Shown here: positions 25,075 to 38,200 of the stretch, piece after piece
Layout of the letters: every line of letters begins with the position of its first letter
Position numbering within the stretch: position 1 is the first letter of the stretch
DNA from: Paramacrobiotus metropolitanus
Taxonomy: Eukaryota > Tardigrada > Eutardigrada > Parachela > Macrobiotidae
Length of the DNA: 64,000 nucleotides
Direction of reading: 5' to 3'
NCBI RefSeq assembly: GCF_019649055.1
Contig: NW_026570228.1
Location: 496,001 to 560,000, forward strand
The notes under the pieces: generated by a model
Seen by the model: only the letters and a program-made list of their open reading frames with translations
Database searches by the model: none
Told to the model about the DNA's origin: nothing
Made by a program: the position numbers and the translations under genes

Positions 25075-25590
25075 ATGCATTTCCATTATTCTGGCTTCCA
25101 CTGGAATTGGTATCGTGTTTCCGTCTTGTTTGCTTTGTGTTTCTTTTGCTAACTTGGCACGTAAATGTGCAACATGAGAAACGGCAATCGGAAATGTTTG
25201 TCCTGAGCAAAATCGGCATCCTTCATGGCAAATTTACACCAGATTTATTTCGCATTTCCGGTGATGATTCCTGAAATCCGCGCACAGTTCCTGTTGGCTG
25301 TGTGCAGGCCTAACGAGGTGAACGAACATAAAGCCCTGATTGGGCTTCCGCTGCCGAAACTCGGTCAAAGTGCCGAGGAAAACCACCGAGTATGGTTTCG
25401 GCCTGAAAATACCTATAAAAACATTCAATAAATTTTTGGTAAAAAAGGGCCATGCTAATCGTTATTTGTTATCAAAATAAACATTCCAACAAAAAGCAGA
25501 ATGTATGGCGCCGAAGGAAAGTAGAGCGTGGCCACAGCAAACGGCTCACCATAAGGAAATCTACCGAGCCTCGTGATTGGTCGGTGCAGT

Positions 25591-25662
25591 GTACGTACGT
25601 ACGGTGCAGTCCACTCCGTTCATGTGCGCCGTTCTGTAGTGGACTGCGCCGTACGTACGTAC
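25591..25662. repeat. GTAC-rich hairpin, 25-bp arms with one mismatch
   Basis: The arm 25591-25615 begins GTACGTACGTACGG and ends GTCCACT. It is answered by 25638-25662, which begins AGTGGACT and ends CCGTACGTACGTAC. The loop is 22 bases. The arms match 24 of 25, stronger than chance. Confidence 0.7.
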
Positions 25663-26234
25663 GCTTCGCCGGCACAGCTGATCCGCTCATTCAGAGTGGT
25701 CAAAACAATGCAACGGCATCCCCGGCAAAATACGTTACACAATTTCCGCGCCGGCTTCAACGTTCACTCACCGTTACTCTGTATGCACACAACAACCGGA
25801 ACGTGCTTCGTTAATTCCCGCTCTTTACCTTTCCACACTGGTGACTTCCTGTAATTTGGCCCGTTCAAACAACTGCACGGATTACATTTGCCCTGGCGCA
25901 ATAATCTTCTTCTGATATCCAATAGGAACGCTATACTTATCCGCTTGATTACAGCGGCATTTCGTATGATAGATGATTATTTTGTCCATCCTTCACCGCG
26001 ATCGATTTGCCATATGAGAAAGTGTCCAGCTGGTCAAGCGAAAACATCCCCATTGACCCAGTGAATGGTGATGCCGACGATGGGTCCAATATCAGCCGTT
26101 GACTGGACGGATGGTGGAATAGAAAACAAACAACCCGGCATCATCTTCTGAGTGCGGTTATTCGAGTGGCAATATTGTAGTCGAATTTCGCTACGTCCAG
26201 TTGGTTGGATGGGATTGATTGCTGCGGCGCCGCA

Positions 26235-29200
26235 ATGAGGACGGCGGCTGCTGGACTGCTGTTAATGGGATTATGGTCCTGCCTGGAGGGGGCCCGGGGC
26301 CGACCGGCAGGTAAGGGGATCTTCCTTGTGCAAATTCGGCAATGAACGCTCGATAGTCCATGGTTGAAGTACACTTTTACGCCGGTTTAATTAAGGCAAA
26401 GGCGTTGGTTTAGCGGATTAAGCCCGGCTACTTGACGTGGGCCGGCTGATTGCTGTTTGCTTTTGCTTCCGTTCTAATCAAATTTGCATTTTACTGCCTC
26501 TTCGCACCTATGGGGATGCTTGACTTTTATGGGAATTTTGGAAGGCATACTTGAATCGGAAGACTACAAGAAAATTAAAAGATGTTTACAGTCAGTTCAA
26601 ACGTTGCTTAGAGAAAGCCGCGTAAAACTAAAATCTAACTGAAAAATTACTTAATAGTATTTGTACCCATTAATTTTTACCTGTATATTACAAAGAAGTC
26701 AGACTCTAACTTTTATTTACTCTCTAAAAAGAATGGCTTCTTAATAAATTAAAAGAAATACAGGAACAATTTCTAAAAAAATTATTATTAAAATTAATGT
26801 TAGAAATGTAAATTTTTGCAGCAGTTGAGACATTCCTGAACGAAGTGGTTTATATAAGTTAAAGACACGATAAGCTTGTGAAAATATTTCTTTACACAGT
26901 ACTTTGGTTGGAACGTGAATACATGCTAAATAATATTATTGATACGGATCGTTTAATCGCATGCCAACTCGTCAGTGGGCGTTTTGGTACAAGGAAGAAA
27001 AAAAAACGTTTTTCGATGACGTTCGCTATGAAAAAGTCAAGTGGATTGCCGGTAAAAATGCCGTAGCGTGATGGGCAAAAACAAGTATCTGGTCAGCAAG
27101 GACACTGCATCGGCTACAGTTACACGCACCGATATGTTCATGAATAATCGATAATTGCAACAAGCAGATGAATTATAACGATCCTTCCCATGAAATGTCG
27201 TGCGCACGCGCCAAACATGCATCCGCCGACGAATGCGCCCTGATATGACCTAATGAACGGGTTAAGACTCTTACCACATTTTCAGGGATAAAGATTTATT
27301 TGGGTCAAATATGGATGCATCAGCACTGGCTATTGTTATGCTCATGAAATGATTCGGCTAATTTCAATAAAATGCGGATTTTGTAAACATATATTTATGA
27401 ATTAAAAATTATTTTACCAAAAAGTATCCTTGTTAAAAATCGCATTTTTACAGAGTACGTGCTATTCCACAAATAGCGAAAATAAAAAATCTGGTTTTAA
27501 GATTTTGCGAAAACAAAATGGAATAATAAACGTAATTGGACAAAATTAAAATTAGATTTTGTTATTTTTAAAAATAAAATTTCATTAGCGATTGCCTGTA
27601 ACATTTGCCGTTATTTTCGCAGCATATTTTGTTGCGCTTTAATTTGCTTACGCTTCCTTGTTTTCCTATTGTCATATTAAATATTTGCTTTAATTACACA
27701 CGGAGCTGTTGATTTGCTTTGTGATAAAATACATATATCTCTCTTAATTCGATGCGCAAGTGGACAGGGCCGTGTCATGCATATTTAATAATCATTCTCT
27801 CTATGGGCAGTTCGTTAATTCATCAAACCGAGTACAGTTGTGATTATTGCCGTGAAGTATAACTCCGCGATCCGGCAACATCTGTCGCTACAATACTTGG
27901 GTAAATACATCCGGCCAATCTAATTTCCACGCGACATGCAACCGTCAAGTATTCTGTATATTAAACCACTAATTTCATATCGGCAGTTGTTTCGGCGTAT
28001 GGTGTGCAAACAACGGGATTGTGACCGGTAAACAGACATAAAAAAACATTAAACCGTTTTATGACCAGTTCGCGTGCCAAAGTCAATTTAATTCCGTGTG
28101 CCTATATAAATTTTGAAAATAATTTTTTTTCAAGCTGCACAGTTTTTCTAAGACTTTTATTATTTATTAGAAATATTAATTAGCACGTACATTTAAAACT
28201 AAAAGAAAATTTAAAGATTTTAAAAAATGTTCCAAACAGAAAAATGAAACACTAGGTAAAGAAAAAGCTATTTGAAATTCCGATCATCAGTCAGGCGGCA
28301 TTTAAATTAAATCAATAATAATCCGGTCACGAATATTTTACTGATTCATCAATTTTGATTTTGTGTTGACAGAGTTTTTATAGTAAAATCGATACTTGAA
28401 TATGCCTCACTATATGTAGAAAAATCCCGGCAATCAATTGATTACATGATGGATATTGGCTGGGTGTGGACACTGTTTGCCAGTGACCCTCCTCCCTAAA
28501 GACACACACAGTCCTACCATAAAACGTTAAACATAACAGCCATAACGTTAAACGCGTAAACACGGTCTCTTAGATTGTCCCCCGATTACGTATGGTGCGG
28601 TATCTGCAAACCGCATTCCCTTCGCAAATGACTGGCACACCGGGTGATCTCCAGCTCATTCCATTACGCGCGGTTGTGTCAAAATATTTTAAAATGCAGA
28701 CCCTTGTTGAAACGGTGCGTTACGGGTGGTAGTCTACCTGCTTTCCTGCCTAAGAGGCATTCTTCATGCATATTAATATATGTCCATTGCCGTGGTAAAG
28801 AATATAATGTCTACGCGCGGCAGCATTCCGCGCTTCTATACAGGTTTCCACTTGAAACGTCAAAATTCTTGTAGAATGACCGATGAGTTGGGCAAACAAG
28901 TGGTCAGTTGACAGTCGATCTGCCATTGCAATGCAAGAATTGGGTATGTGTTACACAAAGGTTCCAGTGCGCCGCGTAATGAGCCCGGCCATTAGATATG
29001 GACATTTTCAATTATACCCAAATATTCTGTCAACACTTTCTCATCATCTTCCAATTCAAGCGTCATCTCAAAAGAATTTTGATGAATTAAAATTTAGAAA
29101 TGGAATTTTACGTCTCGTTCCAGATTTTTTAGATTTAGTGTGAACTATTTCAATTTTTGGATATTTATTTGCAATATTATTTTTTAACAGATGAGCGGGT

Positions 29201-32200
29201 CCTGAAGGAAATTTAATTCCCGGGTGGGAAACATTTAATAATCACGGGTTTAAATAAGCTTTTACTTTTTCCCAACTGTCACCGTCTAATTCTTCCTGAC
29301 AGCAATTTAACTTACAATAAACGGTAGCCTATTCACCGATAGACTAAAATGTTTTCCTTATAAAGGGTCCTAATCCCGTTTTAATTCATCCTGACGGTAA
29401 ATCCCGGCTATACGTGTCATAATCCATCTGCATGTGACAAAGCACCGAAAATGGCCCTTCATCTATTGTTACCGGCTTAATCCGCCAATATTGCTTTGTC
29501 AATTATTGGTGTACACACTTTGTACCGTCCGTAGCATGCACACATCTGTCTGGCACTCTTCACCCGCATGACGAGACAGAAACCGGTTTCAGTGCACAGT
29601 GGTCAGCGCGGAACAATGGACCAGTCAGCAACCGTACGTACTGGTCAGTTGAATGATAGGAAGCAGAGAGGGCTGTCTGCACTGTGTCTACCGCTGTATT
29701 TTAAAACGGATATCGCAACCGTACGTATTCGTACGCGGTGCTGGTCAGTTGAGTGATAGGAAACAGAGAGGCCTGTCTGCGCTGTGTCTCCAGCTGCACT
29801 TTAAAACGCAAATAGCCGGCTGTCTGTGTGCGTGCGCAGCGACTGTGACCGCGTGCCGGATGGTCAGTATTGGTCATGGTTCAGTACCGTACGCCTGCAT
29901 CGTGCGATATTATAATCATAATCCAAAACCGGTCGCTCGGGGCCCTCTGCTTGTAAAAAGGCGGATTACATTGACGACATAACGGTCCTATTTTAAATTG
30001 TTCCCTGTCCCCCCGCGCTATAGTCTCTACCGGGATTGGAATGTCGGTGATTATAATGACCAGCGACCAGGTGGCTGGCTTTTACTGCTTGTCTTACACT
30101 TTTCAAAGCATCGCATTTTAGAAATTAGACCAACGAGCCGCGTATCGTCTTTCAATTGCTTCCTCGATGTCGAGTCAAATTACCCCGATCGGATTTAGCC
30201 AATTTTCCCTTTAGAAAATGTTAGTCTACTGACTCGACTCTCAGCGCTCTGACGAGCGGATGTTAAACAACATGGATCGGACCATGAAACGGAAAAAAAT
30301 GTAAACATCGAAAACCGATATAAGCAAGCGATTATAAAGTGCCTTAGTCAACAGATAAACACCCGGAAGTGGAAATAAAAATTACGCTAGAAAACATTTG
30401 TACATGGTGACGTGGTGATATGCACAAATATTTCTGCACTATAATTTAAAGAAAATTGCCAGATTTGGTTTTGATTGATTATCATGAGCCAAATGAATAT
30501 TACGCGTAATATAACAATTAAGAAAAACTATTAATAATCGCTGTACATAAAACAGTTACAAAGATTTCGCGTAATAATAGAATCAGGAAAAGGGATTACT
30601 GTTCGCCGTACAGAAATAACTACAAAACTTTCGCGTAAAAGATAAACGATTATTATTCGCTATTCAAAAAATAATTGCAGAAATCTGATTGACGGAAAAG
30701 TTTTGCATAATTACAAGAGCGCATAAAGAGCGGGTTTTAAATAATTATGCAAAAAATAATTACAAAAAGATTGACTACTTAAGTTACTTAAGACTTCCAC
30801 AAGAGTGACAAAATTCCATTTTAACCTATAAATACAACGCCAACAGCCACATGACGACCGCATGTAATCCATCTGCCAACAATGTAACCGGCTCACTTGA
30901 CATGAAATTAAATTTGCATTGTTCCGGCCGCACCACCGCTAACAACGTTGTCCGTTTTCACTGTTGTCTGTTTAAGTCGCATTAAGGCGGTTGTACTGTG
31001 ATAATTTACGGCGCATTTTCCACGCCGGCCCGGCTCTCTGCCTAGTAGAGATATAAGGCAAATCCGAAACGGTTAACGATCCCATAAAAATTTGGATTGA
31101 CCGGCAGTGTAGCGTGTAAAGTGAGCCGAGGAATTTAAATGTTTGGGGTTTTAATGAATTTCCCCGGGGGTTCTCAGCGGGGAACAACAATAACTTCCGC
31201 ATCAGCGTATAAGACGCGCTGCGTTTATATCGAATTATTATATTTGTCGGTAGTAGCGAAAAGCCAATTTTACAAGGTCGTTATGAATTTTGTAAATTAA
31301 ATCGGACATCATTTGTGTGCATAAGAAAGCGCAGCTGAAGCTTCTGTCTGAATTGTCTGAATGTACAAATAATTTCCAGTACGGATCAAACCGATTATTA
31401 TTTAAGACATTCGAAATCCAGAAGGAACAAAACACAATTTTTGCATAATTTTTCAAAAGTTTGCAAAAGAACATTCAACCAAAATATGCATAAAGTTTGG
31501 AAAATAAATACTTTTGAATACCTTGTTATACGCGCTTTGCCAAGAAATGAGAAAACGCAAAATGTTCTTTTAGCGGTAAAATTTTTGGTAATTCTTCGGC
31601 AAAAGTTTTGAAATTAATTTCTATGAATAAATTGATTTTTGAAATTTGTTGAGTATTTTCGGAACTTCTTATTTAATTAAGTTAATTTTGCTAAAAATGT
31701 CAAATAGAATAATAAAAATAAATAAATTCACCCAGCGTGTATTCAGTGAAAACGTTGACTTTCCCCCGATTCTACGGTACGCACTTTTTTAACGTTGCTT
31801 AGGCAGCTTTTAAACGTTGAATGGCGCTGCCGGGTACATAAACAATGCACTGATGAGATGTCGCAGCTACACATAGTTTCAGTATACTTATGGAGCCGTT
31901 TTGACATACAAAAAGACGTCTCCAACTATGGCGTTTGAACGTGCTAAACGTGTCCAGAAGCGTACCAAAACTCGGAGAAACAACGTTCGCCATTCATTTC
32001 TTTAATTACGATATCGTACCCGGATTCCATCAGTAAAAAAAACAAACAAAAATTAACAAACTTAATACCACTTTAAAAAATACATCAAACACGAAGAAAA
32101 ATGAAACAAAAGCCATACTCTGGGGTACAATCTAAAATCACAAATTTATTGATCACAAATTTTTTTATCCAATTTTTTGGGCGCGCTGGTAATAAAATTC

Positions 32201-35200
32201 GAAAAACACGTTTTATCAACCAAACAAGAAACGTCTGACAATATTGTCGAAAATCTAATCCTTATATTGGTAATCTGGCACCTTCGAAGGCTTTCTTCCA
32301 CGCATTCATCGTACGATACAGTCGATCACCGCTTGCCACCTTGTATCTGAGCCCATCCAAATGCACTGCAAAAGAAAATCAGGCAGATATTAAAAAAGCT
32401 AACAGTTTTTGCTATATAGCAGATATACAGAAACTCACTCTTTATCGCTCCGATGCAATCCAGTTGCACAATTTGCATCATTCCTGTTGGTTGATGTTGC
32501 TGATTACTGCCGACCCCGCAGTTTCTTCTGCTCTTCAATCAACGATATCGTTATTTGCTAAAAAACAATCCAACTTTTAATGTTCCTTCATTTCCTTCTT
32601 ACCTATCGTTTCAAAACTGCTGTAGAATTTTCAGTAATTTCTGAAATACTTAATCAACTGGCTATATAGCCGAAGTGCATTTAACAATTTACCAAGCTGT
32701 TTCTGATCTAGCGATCAAGTTATCCAGCTCTAGATAAGGAATAAGCGCAAATAATATGTGAGTTTTAAACAGCAATACTGCTTTTATTTTTTCAAAGGGT
32801 AATATGACTTTTTATAGTAAACAAGCTCTAAAACTAATTTCTAATTCTTATTCGTAAACTTACTTTTGAGTAACTCTGCATCATCTGTGGTAGCGACGAT
32901 ATCGTCAAGAATCGGATTCACGTGTTGCGGACTTCGCAGGGCACTAGAGAGTGCGGCTATTTGTCTCAAAATACGACTTTCTTATCGTTTTTCTTGGCAT
33001 CTGCTTTACGTTTTCATCCGGATACGGCCTAATAAATAAGAATGCAAAATTAATATAATGCAATTAGCAAAAACAGCTAGCTCAATTAAAACATGCGATA
33101 TCGCAGATTTCCCTGTAATACAAAGCCTACAACCAATAACAACTACAGGAAGCGCAAAAGAAGAAATTTGTTTTACTCGTTTACCTTCTGCATGGCAGGC
33201 TTTGCTAGGAAAACTTCTTCGTCTTTTTCATCTTCGAGGCTGGCCAAATACAGACGATTATCGTCAAACTGCGCGTTGAAACGGGGTGCCCTGGCAAGAA
33301 GAGATGGTCGTAGCGCAGATAGCGGACTAACTAAAGTTCTCCGAACAGTTTAACGAGCTAATGCCTTCGTCGATTCGCACAGGAGGACATGAGCGACAGA
33401 CTGGCTTATTCAGATTGTCGTGATGTTCCGAAGCAGTCGATCGCCATGTTTGCGATATCGCAGTTGAATTTTTCCAGAAAAGCGAAAACAAAAAAATATA
33501 ATTTCTCAAAACGGGATGACAATAACAAAAAGGAGCTGAAGAACCACGAGTTGAAAGACAAAAATATGGATTCACTCTGCAGCGAAGCAAACAGCCAAAC
33601 ACGACTGAATTTTCAGCTGCAAAAACCATGGCGGGTGCACTGACTTTGAACCAAGCACTGCCACGCTACCAACATAATACACTTGCTCTGGTTTGGCTTT
33701 GGACAGATGTTCGATTTTGCCGAAACATAGATTTCGATAGAATACAGTATTAATTAACACAAAGAATGTGTAACAAGACCATATCGTCAGTGATACTAAT
33801 AATTTGAATATTTTATAATGAGGGAATGAAGGATAAAGAAAATGTGGATCAATAAAAAGTACAGACTACGCATTAAGATTATTTCCTGATTTTACCCAGT
33901 GAGTGGCAGTTAGTCAGCAGATTCAGCACGGGCCTGCACGGCACATGTGCAGCACCTGCTTACTACGGTCTGCGAGCGGCTCAAAAAACAAACAGTGCTA
34001 ACGCCTGCATTTCGACACACATTGCACACCACTGGACATCTACTGTACGTATAGTTTTTTACCGTGTAGAATCGGGTCCGGTGCCGAACGGACCAGCACG
34101 AGCAAATCCCCGTGTACACTGTACACGTTGGATATCCGACCACAAATCCGTGGCGATTGTTTTTACGATTGTCACCGTCACTGGTGCGTGTAAAGCCGAT
34201 GTGCGCAGCGCTGAATAGATCGTAAATCTTGCTTAAATAGCCATTCACATGTCGCTTTAAGAAGCCATTAAAAATCCTCACAACAGACTGCTCCAAAAAA
34301 CATTTATTTTATCAGCTACAACAATCGGGCTGGCCCACAGCCAATCATGGCCGGTGTGTGTGCAGCGTCGTATAAGCGAGAGAGTTAAATGGCAAGTAGC
34401 ACTCATAATTCAGCGGAAGAATATTAATGCCTTGTTTTGCTGGCTAGTTAATCCGACCAAATACTGTACACTCTCTTGCCGGTGCAGTGTGCCGTAACCG
34501 CTTAGTGCTCATCAATCATCAGCTGTACTTTTTAAGCATGCCGAGGAAACTCGGCAAATCCGCAGCCAAAGATGCAATCGCACCGGGTGGCCGGAGTTCA
34601 CGTCCACACGAAACATGCATTTCTGATTAAATATTTGTACTGACATTTGTTGCAAAACGATACTTAACAACTTTTCCCATTAACTACGGATTTGTTTTAT
34701 AATTAAGGGTCGTGGCAGAACTATCGAGCAAAAAATTATACATTCGCGACAGGAGCAAAGTTTAATTTTGTGTGTAAATAATTCTAGGATATCAGTAATT
34801 TATTAGATATGTAAAGAATTTTATTAGTGGTTGCTAAATATTTAAAATGATTTTTCGACATTAGTTACTTATAAAAATAATTCAGAAAGTAAAACAAATA
34901 AGACAAAAAATTATCAAAATTGTTCTAAACTTGCTGTTTCATATTGAGCAGCGATTTCTGTGTTTGCCATTTAATTAATTGCAAACTGCAGTAATTTGGG
35001 AGCATTTTTCTGGTGTTAAATGTTTTCATAAAAACACTTCTGAGAGCAAATGCAAATATGTCCGTTAAAGGAAACGTAAAATTTCTACGAAAATAAAGCA
35101 CCAATTTAAATTTATTGCTATTTTTATAAGAGAGACGATTTGTTAGTGTTTTGCTGGTTTTTGTTGCTTTCTGTGGTATTAAAAGAAGACAGAATGCCGG

Positions 35201-38200
35201 TTGTGAACGGTGGTAGACGGTAAACAGTCAATCAGCCGCGTAATGAGATGGTCCTGACAAAGAGACAATAGGGTGACCTGACGTGATCTCTTTCTTCTCT
35301 CCTAGCGGCAGACATGTCGGCGCTAACGAGGGAGGCTGACAGGCCGTCTGACAGCGGCAACTGTGCCCTGCCGGATGCCTGGAACGGCGAATGGTTCCTT
35401 TCCGGCGTGGTCGGTGTGATCAACATTAATCAGAATTCCATCACCGGAAAAGGAGAGTGTGTCCTTCAAAAGTCCGATAAATTCATCCACAAATTTCTTC
35501 TCTATAATCGGTGAGTGTCAAGGTTATGTAAATGTAAATGCAGTTTGTTTACTAGTACTTTAGTAACTTAAATTGCAAACCGTATCGATTGAATAAACGC
35601 TCGAATCAGAGAAAACCGTCTAAAAACATGCCACACAAAATGTAAAATAAAAGTTCAAATTTCATATTAAGCACAGTAAAGTTTAAAATTTTAATCTGAC
35701 GTAATACCTATAACAGTTGTGCAATGTGCATTCGTCGTCGAGCCACTGCACTACGAAGACTAGCTATGCTTCGGCTTTTGTCGCGTGGTGCACAAATCAG
35801 TTTTACACAACTAAATGCAAGTGAACGCTTAAAATAGTAAAATAAGCCTACATTTTTAAAAAAACGATTGTGTTTTCGGCGAGCGCATAAAAATTTTTAG
35901 TTTTCTTTTCAAACCTTTCAGAATTAAGAAACATTGTGCTTTCGTATATTTTCACCGTGGGGAAAAATCTGGAAAGCGTTAGAAATCACATTTGTGGAAA
36001 GAGGATTTTTCTTAACGATTTGCGCTAAAATTAATTTGAATTGTACATAAACATGTGCATCGCACTTCTTTAACGCTGTCGAACCAGTAAAACTGAAATC
36101 ACGGTAATTATCGCAGAATAGAGCGAAGAAAATAATTAATACCGGCATATCTATCAATTAATGCACCGTAAATTTCAGCTACAATGTGGGGCAGAGCTAA
36201 TTTATTGCACATTTTAATTCATGCAGTGTCGAATGTGCCGCAACGGGGCCGGGCGCAACTGCAACATTTGTGTCCATGAACCGGCAATTTTCGGCAACGG
36301 ACATGTCAAACCCTTTATTTACTCTTTAACGATAACTGACACTTAATTATTTCCATCCATTTTGACGCGACACTGGCGTATATACGCTGTTTGTTCCAGA
36401 TATTCATGCTACTAACGTATGACAATCATAATTGCCTATTAGTCCGTGTCCAACAAATTATTTACGCATTTTCACCTTGATTTAAACCCGGTAATTCTTG
36501 CTAAGCCGACAACAACAAATCATTTTGTTCCGTACTATAACGGATAAGTGCCGCGTGCCACAACGCGACCGGTGTGGCGGGCGGCTGCGTCGCTGACAAA
36601 ATAGCGGTGTTTTGTTGCCGGTGTATACACTATACAGAAACCAGATCGCATCAGCATCAATCATCGCAGCGAAACATCCATCTTGCTGTACAGATGCCGT
36701 GATGAGCGTGCAACTGACCCACATTACGCCAACTCCCGGTGTGAGGCACGCCGTCCACCTTTTCCGCTACATTGACATATGATGTTGTTATCTAACATAA
36801 CAAGCTCATTAATATTGTTCTGGGCTGTTGTTCTTTCAGCGGCTATATCATACATAGTTTTGTTGTACTAGAAAATTAATCAGTGTATATTTAGAACTCC
36901 ACATAACGCATTTTAAACATTGTTAATTTTATTAATATGTTTTCATATTGTTTTGATGTGCGGACAGAATTTTGGAGAGCAGTTACTTTATTTTTATCGA
37001 ATTAATTCTCGAAGATAAAACTAATATCGTATTCACATCTGCTTTCTGTTGCGTTTTCCCAGCGTGGAATTAGGCTCTAAATTGTGATACATATTATATA
37101 AAAATATTATGTTTTAACAATTTTAATTTCAGTTTTTCATTTAAAAATATGCATACATATGCATGTATTTAAAAAACTCATAAAATATTATAAGTTTATT
37201 GCATACCGTACCACTTACGAGTACAACCGTATTTGCAAAAGTGAAGGGCTTTTGTAATGTGTTATGTTCTTTGGCTTTGCTTGATCATCTGGTTAACTGG
37301 CAAAATATTTCTGAAACTAGCCTTTTTAATTTTTAAATAAAAAACTTAGGTACTTCGAAATGAAAATTCAAAATAATGTTAACATGTTGTGATTGCAAAT
37401 AATTTAAATTGAAATTTTTAAATTTCTACAAGGTATCTACGAACCGTTCGAGATCTTAAGTTCAGAAAAATGTCTGGTAATCGTAGTGCAGAGGCATTAG
37501 TGAAAACTGCTAGGTCGGTTTGGTCGGTTCTGTCTGGGCGCAGCAAAATCACAGCTGGGAGTCAAACAAAACTTTTAAAAAATAGAATTTTTCGAAACGT
37601 ATTTGACGAGTCTGAAAAGGCATTTTGACCAAATTAGCAAAGAAATTACTTGGAGTCTTTTTTAAGAACGGTCAATTTTGCTTTTCGCTGTTCTCAGTGA
37701 TGGAATTTCAATATTTTTTTATTCGGTAATTTTATTTCCCGATTCCTCGTGGATGGTTTAACAGACTTTGTGTTTGTCCCAACTTAAGCCCTCACTCCGC
37801 AGCGCGAGTGTTCCTCATTTTATTTCCCGATATAAATGAGAAAATTACGCGCGATAACCATCCGAAAATGCCCCACGTCCATCAATCTCAGCCTACAGTC
37901 GTAACCACTGATCCCCGGCGTCCAGTCAATGATCCGTGACGAAAACGGCCCGTCACAGCCTCTCGCTAACAATAATTCTTATACCCTATGCATTTTATAT
38001 GCAACTCCAACTGGACACTGCCGCATACAATTAAGCGCAGCGATCATCTGTCAGGGAAAGCTGACCAGCGCGCGCGATGCCGTAATCAACGCCATTTCCC
38101 ATTTCGCGGCAGGAAGTTAACGATAACATTACGCAGATCGACGCAATACTCGCCGTCGTGTCTATAATATTGACAAGTTGGCATGTTGTAGTGTTTGACA

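Larger units (their letters stand above)
24439..26234. other. Intergenic stretch with clustered palindromes
   Basis: Holds two related imperfect palindromes (24945-25074) and a GTAC-rich hairpin (25591-25662), each listed below. I see no coding sequence. The last part should contain the promoter of the long ectoprotein gene starting at 26235; no TATA box is evident. Confidence 0.5.
26311..35305. other. First intron of the ectoprotein gene (about 9 kb)
   Basis: AT-rich non-coding DNA with a 100-bp-period tandem repeat (29641-29808) and an antisense, frame-broken gene fragment (32262-33347), listed separately. The 128-codon minus frame at 33910-34296 has no family signal and is not called. The intron is inferred: it links the signal exon to exon a only by phase and position, so another small gene could own the signal exon. 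Confidence 0.45.

Noticed and set aside
33910-34296. 128-codon minus frame
   Set aside because: Cys/Arg-rich without pattern, no signal peptide or splice support.
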